Shown here piece by piece: positions 51,941 to 60,340 of a stretch of 64,000 nt of DNA. Each line of letters starts with the position of its first letter. Within the stretch, counting starts at the first letter, position 1. Source of the DNA: SLNP01 sp964568875 (GTDB lineage Bacteria > Bacteroidota > Bacteroidia > Bacteroidales > VadinHA17); NCBI GenBank assembly GCA_964568875.1, contig CAZMSH010000005.1, positions 1 through 64,000 on the forward strand, given 5' to 3'. The position numbers were made by a program, and so were the translations under genes. Below the pieces are notes generated by a model. It was not told where the DNA came from and did no database searches. It was given only the letters and a program-made list of their open reading frames with translations.

Positions 51941-54232
51941 ATGATTAGCAGTATTTTTTGGATCGTACCTGTTGCTGCGGTAACAGCTTTGGTCTTTGCA
52001 TGGATATTCTTCAAGGGAATGATGAAGAATTCAGAAGGGACCGACAGGATGAAAGAGATTGCACAGTATGTCAGAGAAGGCGCGATGGCTTATCTGAGGA
52101 GGCAGTATATGGTAGTTGTAATCGTTTTTGTCGTATTGGTTGTGCTTCTGACCCTTCTTGCCTATATGGGTGTACAGAACCCATTTGTTCCGGTAGCATT
52201 TCTGACAGGAGGCTTTTTCTCGGGATTATGCGGATATCTTGGAATGAAAACCGCTACCTATGCTTCGGCAAGAACAGCTCACGGTGCTTCAATATCACTT
52301 AATAACGGACTGAAGATTGCATTCAGGAGCGGTGCTGTGATGGGGCTTGTCGTAGTAGGCTTTGGGCTCATTGATATTGCCGCCTGGTTCCTTTTGCTCA
52401 ATAATGTGATTTTCACTCCTGACAACATGCAGAATGGGTTGCATTGGCTGGGGCTCACCTTCGTTCATGAAGGTACAACAGAACATATGAAGTATATTGA
52501 AATAACTGCCACCATGCTTACATTTGGAATGGGTGCATCAACCCAGGCTCTGTTCGCCCGTGTGGGAGGGGGAATATATACGAAAGCTGCCGATGTGGGA
52601 GCTGACCTGGTTGGAAAGGTCGAGGCTGGTATTCCTGAGGATGATCCGCGAAACCCGGCGACTATTGCAGATAATGTAGGCGATAATGTTGGGGATGTTG
52701 CAGGTATGGGAGCTGACCTCTATGAATCATATGCAGGCAGTATACTGGCCACAGCAGCTCTTGGAGCAGCCCTGCCGGGTCTTTCAGGAGAGTTGCAGGT
52801 AAAGTCAATTGTTGCACCGATGCTGGTGGCTGCAGTGGGAATAATTCTGTCGATAGCCGGTATTTATCTTGTCAGGACAAAAGAGTCAGCCACCCAGAAG
52901 AACCTTTTGAATGCTCTACTGCTTGGAACAGGGGGCAGTTCTTTCCTGATTCTACTGGCGGTGGCAGGTCTTGCGATGGCAGGCTGGATCACCTGGGGTG
53001 TATTCGGATCAGTTATTGCCGGATTGCTTGCAGGCGTCATTATCGGACAGTCAACAGAGTACTTCACTTCCGATGAGTATAAACCAACACAGGGAATTGC
53101 AAAACAGGCTCTGACAGGTCCGGCTACAACCATCATTGATGGAATGGCCGTTGGAATGTTTTCGACATGGCTGCCTGTAATAACAATAGTAGGAGGCATT
53201 ATTGCTGCATTTGGATTTGCAGGAGGATTTTCAGAGTTTGCAAGTGGTGTATACGGTATCGGTTTTGCCGCTGTTGGTATGCTTTCGACACTGGGTATTA
53301 CTCTTGCAACAGATGCTTTTGGACCAATAGCGGACAATGCCGGTGGTAATGCCGAGATGGCTCACCTTCCTAAAGAAGTGAGGGAAAGGACAGATGCACT
53401 TGATATGCTTGGCAATACGACTGCCGCAACAGGTAAGGGCTTTGCAATAGGTTCGGCTGCCCTCACCGCAATGGCTCTGCTTGCTGCCTATATGGAGGAG
53501 GTGAAACTATGGATCGGTAAACTGGCAGATAAGGCACAGGATGGAATAGTCCAGATAGGAGATGTAATATTCTACAGAACCGTTGAGCCTGTCCTTGCTG
53601 AAGGAATGGAAGCAGTACAGATAACAAAGGCTACAATAGCAGATTTCTCAGAGGCTTATAATCTTTCACTCTTTAATCCCCTACTACTTGGAGGCATATT
53701 TGTCGGAGCAATGATGGCATTTGTTTTTTGCGCCATGACGATGAAAGCTGTAGGAAGGGCTGCCGGAAAGATGGTTGATGAAGTGAGACGTCAGTTCAAG
53801 GAGTTCCCTGGAATAATGGAGGGGAAAGATAAACCCGACTATGCAACTTGTGTTGCCATCTCAACGAAAGGAGCACAGAAGGAGATGATGGTACCCTCTC
53901 TTATGGCCATAACAGTGCCGATACTGATAGGTGTATTCTTTGGCGTGCCCGGTGTTGTCGGACTGCTGGCCGGTGGCCTTACTACCGGATTCACTCTTGC
54001 ATGCATGCTCAATAATGCAGGTGGTGCATGGGATAACGCCAAAAAATATATCGAAAAGGGGAATTACGGTGGCAAAGGCAGTGAAGCCCATAAGGCAGGA
54101 GTCGTAGGTGATACTGTTGGAGACCCGTTTAAAGATACTTCAGGGCCTTCTCTGAATATTCTTATTAAGCTCATGACCATGGTATCGGTTGTCATGGCTG
54201 GTCTCACAGTCGCATACAGCATATTCGGATAA
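51941..54232 (+). CDS. hppA: Membrane-bound ion-pumping pyrophosphatase
   Basis: A 763-residue inner-membrane enzyme of about 16 helices that couples pyrophosphate hydrolysis to Na+ or H+ export, useful for energy-limited anaerobes. The pyrophosphate site is in DVGADLVGKVEAGIPEDDPRNPATIADNVGDNVGD and the late DNAKKYIEKG and GDTVGDPFKDTSGPS. GNTTAATGKG has Ala where K+-independent pumps carry Lys (GNTTKA), so a K+-dependent, Na+-pumping type is predicted. Sequence alone does not prove Na+ versus H+. It is a single gene with its own -7 box and terminator. Confidence 0.96.
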   Translation: MISSIFWIVPVAAVTALVFAWIFFKGMMKNSEGTDRMKEIAQYVREGAMAYLRRQYMVVVIVFVVLVVLLTLLAYMGVQNPFVPVAFLTGGFFSGLCGYLGMKTATYASARTAHGASISLNNGLKIAFRSGAVMGLVVVGFGLIDIAAWFLLLNNVIFTPDNMQNGLHWLGLTFVHEGTTEHMKYIEITATMLTFGMGASTQALFARVGGGIYTKAADVGADLVGKVEAGIPEDDPRNPATIADNVGDNVGDVAGMGADLYESYAGSILATAALGAALPGLSGELQVKSIVAPMLVAAVGIILSIAGIYLVRTKESATQKNLLNALLLGTGGSSFLILLAVAGLAMAGWITWGVFGSVIAGLLAGVIIGQSTEYFTSDEYKPTQGIAKQALTGPATTIIDGMAVGMFSTWLPVITIVGGIIAAFGFAGGFSEFASGVYGIGFAAVGMLSTLGITLATDAFGPIADNAGGNAEMAHLPKEVRERTDALDMLGNTTAATGKGFAIGSAALTAMALLAAYMEEVKLWIGKLADKAQDGIVQIGDVIFYRTVEPVLAEGMEAVQITKATIADFSEAYNLSLFNPLLLGGIFVGAMMAFVFCAMTMKAVGRAAGKMVDEVRRQFKEFPGIMEGKDKPDYATCVAISTKGAQKEMMVPSLMAITVPILIGVFFGVPGVVGLLAGGLTTGFTLACMLNNAGGAWDNAKKYIEKGNYGGKGSEAHKAGVVGDTVGDPFKDTSGPSLNILIKLMTMVSVVMAGLTVAYSIFG

Positions 54233-54258
54233 CAGGGTGAATTATCCATTGCATATAA

Positions 54259-54293
54259 CCGTCCCGCAATGAAATGCGGGGCGGTTTTTTTTT
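54259..54293 (+). terminator. Terminator after hppA
   Basis: CCGTCCCGCA (54259-54268) pairs with TGCGGGGCGG (54275-54284) apart from one G-T pair, around a 6-base loop, followed by a run of nine Ts. A strong intrinsic terminator. It rules out the in-frame ATG at 54274 as the start of the next gene. Confidence 0.92.
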
Positions 54294-54327
54294 ATTAATT
54301 TTACATGCTCAGGCAGAGAAACTATAT

Positions 54328-55272
54328 ATGCAATTACCAACTTTTAATGAAATAGCAGAGGCGCACGACAGAATAAGACCTTATATTCATAAGACGCCAG
54401 TACTGACATCTCAGCAGTTGAATTCAATATTCGGTGCAGAGCTGTTTTTCAAGTGTGAAAATTTCCAGAAGGTGGGTGCTTTCAAGTTCAGAGGAGCTAC
54501 CAATGCAGTTCTTTCTCTAAGCCAGGATGAAAGGTCAAGAGGGGTAGTAACCCATTCATCAGGCAATCACGCGGCTGCACTCACTCACGCGGCAGTAAGC
54601 AGAGGGGTAAAAGCGTATATTGTAATGCCGGAAACCGCTCCGGTGGTGAAAAAGAATGCTGTAAAGGGATACGGAGCTGAAATTTCCTACTGTAAGCCAA
54701 CACTGCAGGCCAGAGAGGAGACGGCTGACGCAATAATAGCACAAACCGGGGCAACCCTGATTCACGCTTATGATAATTATAATGTAATATGCGGACAGGG
54801 AACAGCCGCAAAAGAGCTGATGGAGGAGGTCAGTGATCTTGATATGGTGATTGCTCCGGTAGGTGGGGGAGGCTTGCTTAGTGGTACCTCAACTGCAGTA
54901 AAAGGTATGAATCCTGCAGTAAAAGTATTCGGTGCGGAACCAAAAAATGCTGACGACGCATGGAGATCCTTTACTACAGGAGTACTCGTTCCTTCAGTTA
55001 ACCCTGCAACTGTGGCTGACGGACTCCTGACATCACTGAGTGAACGCACTTTCAACATCATAAGAAAAAATGTTGACGACATTTTCACAGTCAGTGAGGA
55101 GAGCATAATAGAATCGATGTTACTGGTGTGGGAGAGAATGAAAATAATAATTGAACCATCCTCAGCAACAGTACTTGCTGTGATAAAGGAGAATACCGGA
55201 CTTTTTTCAGGTAAGAGGGCAGGCCTTATAATCAGCGGTGGCAATCTTGATTTCCGTAAACTGCCATTCTAG
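54328..55272 (+). CDS. PLP-dependent threonine/serine dehydratase or serine racemase
   Basis: A 314-residue fold-type II PLP enzyme lacking a regulatory ACT domain, so a catabolic-type threonine/serine ammonia-lyase, serine racemase or hydroxyaspartate dehydratase. The Schiff-base lysine is Lys53 in AFKFRGA. The phosphate loop is GGGGLLSG (about residue 180), and SSGNHAAAL binds the substrate carboxylate. The start is the ATG at 54328, not the one at 54274 inside the hppA terminator. Its end overlaps the converging EEP gene by 4 bases. Threonine deamination would give 2-oxobutyrate, which can lead to propionate; this link is inference. Confidence 0.87.
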   Translation: MQLPTFNEIAEAHDRIRPYIHKTPVLTSQQLNSIFGAELFFKCENFQKVGAFKFRGATNAVLSLSQDERSRGVVTHSSGNHAAALTHAAVSRGVKAYIVMPETAPVVKKNAVKGYGAEISYCKPTLQAREETADAIIAQTGATLIHAYDNYNVICGQGTAAKELMEEVSDLDMVIAPVGGGGLLSGTSTAVKGMNPAVKVFGAEPKNADDAWRSFTTGVLVPSVNPATVADGLLTSLSERTFNIIRKNVDDIFTVSEESIIESMLLVWERMKIIIEPSSATVLAVIKENTGLFSGKRAGLIISGGNLDFRKLPF

Positions 55273-56363
55273 TCATTCATTACAAAACCTCCAATAACAG
55301 GGTAGTGGTCAGAATACTTTACCCCGATCACACTGAATGAAGTTGACTTTAGTTTGCTGTCATGCAGGATGTAATCAATTCGGTTTGGCGGATAATTACC
55401 TTTATAGGTAAAGCCGGCTCCATAGCCTGATTTCAAAAAACTGTCAGTAAGACCTTTTCTGATTCTCCTGTAGGAGTATGAAACCGGAGTATCATTGAAA
55501 TCACCTGTTACCAATACCGGGTAGGGAGATGTTTCAATAAATGCCTTAAGCACATTTGCCTGTGCAGCCCTTTTTACAAAACCGTCTCTAAGGCTGGTGA
55601 ATAGTCCTGCAAGCTCTGTTGCCCTTTGGTATTGATCTGCCAGCATATTGGCGATGAACGACCGCTCCATCTTCTCTAGCCTGAAGGATTGCAGATGGTT
55701 GTTGAATACCCTGAATGTGTCCTGTTCAATTATCAGGTCAGTATATATTGTCAGACCGGGTGAATCGGGATGGATTATTTCGCCCCTGCTGACAATTGGA
55801 AATCTGCTGAAGGTAGCGATACCATAGAAATTGCCCCGCCCCAGCACTGTCACCTTGATATGTGACTCTATATCCGATCCCATGGAAGTAGATAACAGAT
55901 TATTCAATTTGCTCCATTCACTTCCGGTATAATACTCCTGAAGACACAGAATATCGGGCTTAAGATTGGCTACCAGATCTACAACTTTATTCTCGGTAGT
56001 TTCAGTGCCCGGAGCTTCATACCTGTTGAATAATCTTACATTGTAACTCATAAGTGTAAACAGGTGATCTTCACTGGCGACAGGTCGGGCCGGTCTCAGA
56101 TAGTTACTGATGTGATTAAAACCAATAGCTATACTTATGACTGAAATCAGAGCATATAATCTTAAGTTCACGGCCCAGATCACGGCAAATAATATGTTTA
56201 TTATCAGAAGATAAGGGTATAACAGTCCGAAAAAGGCAGGCAATATGAAGTCTTCAGGATTTATGTGTACTGCCAGATAAGAGATAAGCAGAGCCGACGC
56301 AAATATTATATTAACAGCAAGCAGTATATTTCTGAAAAGCTTTCTCATCTTTCCCGGTTTCAT
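55269..56363 (-). CDS. Membrane-anchored endonuclease/exonuclease/phosphatase (EEP) family protein
   Basis: A 364-residue protein with about three N-terminal hydrophobic helices (residues 10-90) and a C-terminal EEP domain. Catalytic motifs are FTLMSYNVRLFNR, ILCLQEYYTG (metal Glu), VTGDFNDTP and KYSDHYPVIGGF. EEP enzymes cut phosphodiesters in nucleic acids or phospholipids. Last gene of the mutL operon: its ATG overlaps the rhomboid stop by one base (TAATG). Whether the catalytic domain faces the cytoplasm or the periplasm is not clear from sequence. Confidence 0.87.
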   Translation of the reverse strand: MKPGKMRKLFRNILLAVNIIFASALLISYLAVHINPEDFILPAFFGLLYPYLLIINILFAVIWAVNLRLYALISVISIAIGFNHISNYLRPARPVASEDHLFTLMSYNVRLFNRYEAPGTETTENKVVDLVANLKPDILCLQEYYTGSEWSKLNNLLSTSMGSDIESHIKVTVLGRGNFYGIATFSRFPIVSRGEIIHPDSPGLTIYTDLIIEQDTFRVFNNHLQSFRLEKMERSFIANMLADQYQRATELAGLFTSLRDGFVKRAAQANVLKAFIETSPYPVLVTGDFNDTPVSYSYRRIRKGLTDSFLKSGYGAGFTYKGNYPPNRIDYILHDSKLKSTSFSVIGVKYSDHYPVIGGFVMND

Positions 56364-57250
56364 TATCTGCCCTGGCTTGCAGAGAAGAGCTTCTGTTTTT
56401 CCTCTTTCGTCAGGGAATCATATCCGCCTTTGCTAATCTTGTCGAGTATTCTGTTAATCTCCTCCTGGTTCTCTGCCTTCATTTTGTTATACTGGTAGTC
56501 ATCCCTTGGAGGCTTTTTATGTTTTACCTTAAGCTTCTGCCGCGGCTTGAAGAGGGTAGCAAAGAAATCAATAATACGGTTTATACCCCTGCCAAGGTCG
56601 ACACCCTTTCTCAGGTAAGAGGAGTATATAAACCCGAACATGGCACCTCCGATATGGGCAATTTTCCCTCCTGTGTTAACAGAGAAGTCAAATACTGATG
56701 TAAGCAGAAAGATTATAAGAGCTACGTATTTAAGTCTGATCCTTCCTATCAGAAACAGATGTATCTCATATTCAGGAACCCAGGCTGATATTGCTATCAC
56801 AATGGCCATCACCGAAGCTGAAGCCCCCAGGGCGATTGAAACAGGCAGGGTAGTACTGAATGCCGGTATGATATTAAAGAAGGAGATGTATAGCAATGCC
56901 CCTGATAATCCTCCCAACAGATATACAGCAACAAGTTTTCTCTGATCGAGATAATGCATAAAAATTTTTCCAAACCAGTAAAGCCACAACAGGTTGAAGA
57001 GGAGGTGGATAAAGCCCTGGTGAAGGAACATATAGGTAAAGGGTGTCCAGAACCTTGTTGCCAGTGATGGAATATACGCCGGCACTGCAAGAAAACCCAG
57101 GAATTTTTCGATCATTGCCGGTGATGAGGCCAGTACGCCGGTCATTTCTATGATTTTGACAACAAGAAAGACAGCTCCATTTATGTATAGCAGCTTCGTC
57201 AGGTTGTTACCGTGCCTGAAAGTTGCCTTTATCTCATCCCAGATACCCAT
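56363..57250 (-). CDS. Rhomboid family intramembrane serine protease, distal copy
   Basis: A 295-residue rhomboid with six or so helices. The serine motif reads GASAS rather than the usual GASG, and the partner histidine is in KIAHIGGAMFGFIYSS. The conserved FTYMFLHQGFIHLLFNLLWLYWFG loop-1 block is present. A 70-residue charged cytoplasmic tail (RQKLKVKHKKPPRDDYQYNKMKAE) follows. Its ATG overlaps the stop of the first rhomboid by one base (TAATG), and its own stop overlaps the EEP start. Substrates unknown. Confidence 0.88.
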   Translation of the reverse strand: MGIWDEIKATFRHGNNLTKLLYINGAVFLVVKIIEMTGVLASSPAMIEKFLGFLAVPAYIPSLATRFWTPFTYMFLHQGFIHLLFNLLWLYWFGKIFMHYLDQRKLVAVYLLGGLSGALLYISFFNIIPAFSTTLPVSIALGASASVMAIVIAISAWVPEYEIHLFLIGRIRLKYVALIIFLLTSVFDFSVNTGGKIAHIGGAMFGFIYSSYLRKGVDLGRGINRIIDFFATLFKPRQKLKVKHKKPPRDDYQYNKMKAENQEEINRILDKISKGGYDSLTKEEKQKLFSASQGR

Positions 57251-57996
57251 TAATACAATGTTTTAGTTGTTTTCCTCCAAATCCTGATCAGGATATAACC
57301 GAAGATCATTCCTCCCAGGTGAGCCGCATGTGCTACATTACTCCCCGGTTGAGTGACAGCCAGATATAATTCAATGGCTCCGTAGGCCATAACAAAGTAC
57401 TTGGCCTTTATGGGTATTGGCGGAAACAGCAGCATAAGCCTGGTATTCGGGAACAGAACCCCGAAGGCCAGCAGAATGCCGAATACAGCTCCTGAAGCAC
57501 CCACTGTCGGCGTATATAGTATCAGCTGCAACTGACGCATAACCTCATTGGTGAATACTCTCCCGGAGTTGAAATAGGCAAGGCCGTCATCAAGAACCAT
57601 CTGCAGTTGCTGCGGAGAGATCTCATTCATTACCCTGCTGTATTGATACCAAATTACTGCCTCATGCACCAGTGCGGCACCAACGCCGCTAACAAAGTAA
57701 TAGATCAGGAACCGCTTCGGACCCCATACCGATTCCAGCACCCTTCCGAACATAAAGAGAGCAAACATATTGAAAAACAGGTGAGTAAAGCCTCCATGCA
57801 TAAACATGTGAGATATTAGCTGCACCGGCCTGAAGAGCTCTGATTTCGGGAAATGAAGGCCAAGGTATTCAGTCAGTCTTATGTTAAATACATTGTCAGC
57901 GGTAAAGTCGGCCAGCAGCATAAAAAGATTGAGCAGTAAAAGATTTTTTACTACCGGTGGCAGCCCGAACATTCCTCTTGTTGAACCAATCATCAT
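57250..57996 (-). CDS. Rhomboid family intramembrane serine protease, proximal copy
   Basis: A 248-residue rhomboid with canonical catalysis: GASGAVFGILLAFG (serine) and HAAHLGGMIFGYIL (histidine). It also has ISHMFMHGGFTHLFFNMFALFMFG. The long loop between helices (IWYQYSRVMNEISPQQLQMVLDDGLAYF) is normal for Bacteroidota members. It follows mutL by 82 bases and is coupled to the second rhomboid. Two adjacent rhomboids with differing active sites suggest either different substrates or a regulatory second copy. Confidence 0.9.
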   Translation of the reverse strand: MMIGSTRGMFGLPPVVKNLLLLNLFMLLADFTADNVFNIRLTEYLGLHFPKSELFRPVQLISHMFMHGGFTHLFFNMFALFMFGRVLESVWGPKRFLIYYFVSGVGAALVHEAVIWYQYSRVMNEISPQQLQMVLDDGLAYFNSGRVFTNEVMRQLQLILYTPTVGASGAVFGILLAFGVLFPNTRLMLLFPPIPIKAKYFVMAYGAIELYLAVTQPGSNVAHAAHLGGMIFGYILIRIWRKTTKTLY

Positions 57997-58078
57997 TCTG
58001 TTTTTGTTATGAGTTTTATATTGAACAATTTGCGGGCCAAAGAGGCCATAAGGTCTTTATGGTCGACAAATTGGCAGA

Positions 58079-59896
58079 TTATTTCTGGCTGAATTTCCTG
58101 TCAATTTCATCAATTGGTGTTATTATGATAACAGGTTTTCCTGTTGGCGAATAGTTTGGTGCAGTACATGCAAAAAGCCGGTCAAAGAGCTCTTCCATTT
58201 CAGGGCCGGAAAGGCCTCTTCCGTATGGTATTGCCGATGCTCTTGCCAGTGAAGCTGCCATCTTCTCCTGTTCCCCCAACGATGGATCAGTAAGTGTATC
58301 GCGATATCCGGCTATGAAGGCATCTATGATAGTTCCGATCTCTCCCGGCGGAATATTGCCCGGGTGACCGTTAACAGTTATTGTTGTGGGATTAAGCATA
58401 GAGATGTCATAACCAATCTGTTCAAGGTCAGCCTTCAGATCCTCGATTATCAGCATCTCTTCCCTGTTTAGTTCAACTGTAACCGGAAAGATAGTCTTCT
58501 GAACCGGCTTTTCACCAGATTTCAGGGTGGCGAGGTATTCTTCAAACAGTATTCTCTCATGTGCCCTCCTCTGATCGATTATCATAAGGCCTGATTTGAC
58601 AGGAGTAAGGATATACCTGTTTTTAAGGTTAAAGAAATTACGGTTTACAGCCGGAGCTTCACTTTCACCACCCGGCACTCCGGCTGATCCCTCTTTTCTG
58701 AAGAGGCTCTCTGTTCTGCCCGGGTGCCATTGTGGCGGGTTATCCACTCCCATCATCGTCATGTGCGCTTTATATGCATCTTCGCTGTCGAATGGATTGT
58801 AAGCACTGTCTATACGTATTTCAGGCTGATTGGGGAACCCATGGTGACCCTCAGGAACAGGGATTTCAATTCCGCTTTCAGGACCGAAATCGAGAGAGGG
58901 ACCAACGTTGAACCGTCCCAATGATTCACGTACAGTTGCGTGAATGATCTGCCATATTGATCGTTCATCCTCAAATTTTATCTCTGTCTTTGTAGGATGT
59001 ATGTTAACATCGATTGAAGCCGGGTCGGTGTTGATATAAATAAAATATGAAGGGGTTGTATCAGGAGCCAGTATGTTGTGATACGCTTCAGTGACGGCCT
59101 TATGAAAGTAACCGTGCCTCATAAACCTGCCGTTTACAAAGAAAAACTGTTCTCCGCTACCCTTACGGGCGAATTCAGGTTTGCCTATATAGCCTGATAG
59201 GGTTGCTATACTTGTTTCAGCTGAGATGTTCACCAGACTCTGATTCATGTTTTTGCCGAAAATGCCGCTTATCCTTTGACGGTAGTTGCTTTCCGGAAGG
59301 GAGTATAGTTCATTTTCGTTATGTGTAAGGGAAAACCTTATGTCAGGGTGAGCCAGGGCTATTTTCTGAAACTCATTTATTATGTGACGGAATTCAGTAC
59401 CATCTGTCTTGAGGAATTTTCTTCGTGCAGGAACATTATAAAACAGGTTTTTTACCGAGAATACAGACCCGCCAGGAGACCCGCATGGTTCCTGTACCTC
59501 CACTTTCGACCCGGCTATCCTGATAAAAGTGCCAGCATCGTCATCATGCCTGCCTGTCTTCAGTTCAACCATTGCTACAGCCGCAATTGATGCAAGCGCT
59601 TCACCCCTGAAACCTTTGGTGGAGATGGAAAAGAGATCGGCGGCGCTGCTTATCTTCGAAGTAGCATGTCTTTCGAAAGCCAGCCTGGCATCAGTCTCTG
59701 ACATCCCGTAGCCGTTGTCAATGACCTGTATAAGTGTCTTGCCGGCATCACGTATTACGACTTTAATATCCGAAGCCCCTGCATCGACTGAGTTTTCCAT
59801 CAGCTCTTTAACAACAGAAGCGGGTCTTTGTATAACTTCCCCTGCTGCTATCTGGTTCGCTACTGAATCGGGCAGTAATTTAATTACATCGGGCAT
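58079..59896 (-). CDS. mutL: DNA mismatch repair protein MutL
   Basis: MutL links MutS mismatch recognition to strand removal. The 605-residue protein has an intact GHKL ATPase: VVKELMENSVDAGASDIKVV, IDNGYGMS, TSKISSAADL and STKGFRGEALASIA. In the C-terminal domain, the place of the endonuclease metal motif DQHAx2Ex4E reads IDQRRAHERILFEEYL, with Arg where His is expected. The later C-P-H-G-R-P motif reads SPTGKPV. Zinc ligands are therefore missing, and nicking activity is doubtful. It follows the small TM protein by 11 bases. Confidence 0.94.
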   Translation of the reverse strand: MPDVIKLLPDSVANQIAAGEVIQRPASVVKELMENSVDAGASDIKVVIRDAGKTLIQVIDNGYGMSETDARLAFERHATSKISSAADLFSISTKGFRGEALASIAAVAMVELKTGRHDDDAGTFIRIAGSKVEVQEPCGSPGGSVFSVKNLFYNVPARRKFLKTDGTEFRHIINEFQKIALAHPDIRFSLTHNENELYSLPESNYRQRISGIFGKNMNQSLVNISAETSIATLSGYIGKPEFARKGSGEQFFFVNGRFMRHGYFHKAVTEAYHNILAPDTTPSYFIYINTDPASIDVNIHPTKTEIKFEDERSIWQIIHATVRESLGRFNVGPSLDFGPESGIEIPVPEGHHGFPNQPEIRIDSAYNPFDSEDAYKAHMTMMGVDNPPQWHPGRTESLFRKEGSAGVPGGESEAPAVNRNFFNLKNRYILTPVKSGLMIIDQRRAHERILFEEYLATLKSGEKPVQKTIFPVTVELNREEMLIIEDLKADLEQIGYDISMLNPTTITVNGHPGNIPPGEIGTIIDAFIAGYRDTLTDPSLGEQEKMAASLARASAIPYGRGLSGPEMEELFDRLFACTAPNYSPTGKPVIIITPIDEIDRKFSQK

Positions 59897-59907
59897 GCAG
59901 AAAAGAT

Positions 59908-60222
59908 TTATAATCGCCAGAAGATGTAAAGCAGGAGCAAAAGTACAAGAAGAATCAGGACGATGCGTACAGATGTATTACGCTGAAATCTCTCCTGTTT
60001 CGTAACGAACTTCGGATTGAATGACCCACGACGTATGGCAGATTTCCTTTGTGTCTGCATTTCACCGTTTTCTTCTGCGTTTTTCTCCTCCTCATTTATT
60101 CCCAACTCCTCTTTGATCCGTCTGATACGCTCCTCACGTTCCTCCTTTTCCTGGTCGTAATACCTTGGAACATACTTGAAATGCCTGGGTTTATTCATTC
60201 TGAAAAAACTTGGAATAGCCAT
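59908..60222 (-). CDS. Small conserved-looking protein with C-terminal membrane helix, upstream of mutL
   Basis: A protein of about 104 residues that I do not recognise by function. It begins MAIPSFFRMNKPRHFKYVPRYYDQEKEERE, continues with a highly charged helix, and ends in a hydrophobic segment (VRIVLILLVLLLLLYIFWRL) likely to be a tail anchor. The start at 60222 is favoured over an ATG at 60267, because a -7 promoter box at 60244-60251 lies between them. It is 11 bases upstream of mutL and so heads that operon. The tail-anchored layout suggests a membrane-tethered adaptor, but this is inference. Confidence 0.72.
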   Translation of the reverse strand: MAIPSFFRMNKPRHFKYVPRYYDQEKEEREERIRRIKEELGINEEEKNAEENGEMQTQRKSAIRRGSFNPKFVTKQERFQRNTSVRIVLILLVLLLLLYIFWRL

Positions 60223-60243
60223 ATTTTTCCCTCTGGTTTTTGG

Positions 60244-60251
60244 CAAAAGTA
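60244..60251 (-). promoter_or_regulatory. -7 promoter box for the mutL-rhomboid operon
   Basis: TACTTTTG on the minus strand matches TAnnTTTG, with a predicted start about 15 bases before the ATG at 60222. It lies inside the longer alternative reading frame, which helps fix the start. Confidence 0.55.
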
Positions 60252-60340
60252 CTATTTTTTTTGCCATTTATCAGATTAATGAGCTAACTTACATACTGCT
60301 TAATAAGTAAGCATGATATTTCCATGAAACGTGAAATGAT

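Noticed and set aside
54274..54327. Upstream ATG as start of the threonine/serine dehydratase
   Set aside because: It lies inside the hppA terminator hairpin and adds 18 residues absent from the family's usual N-terminus.
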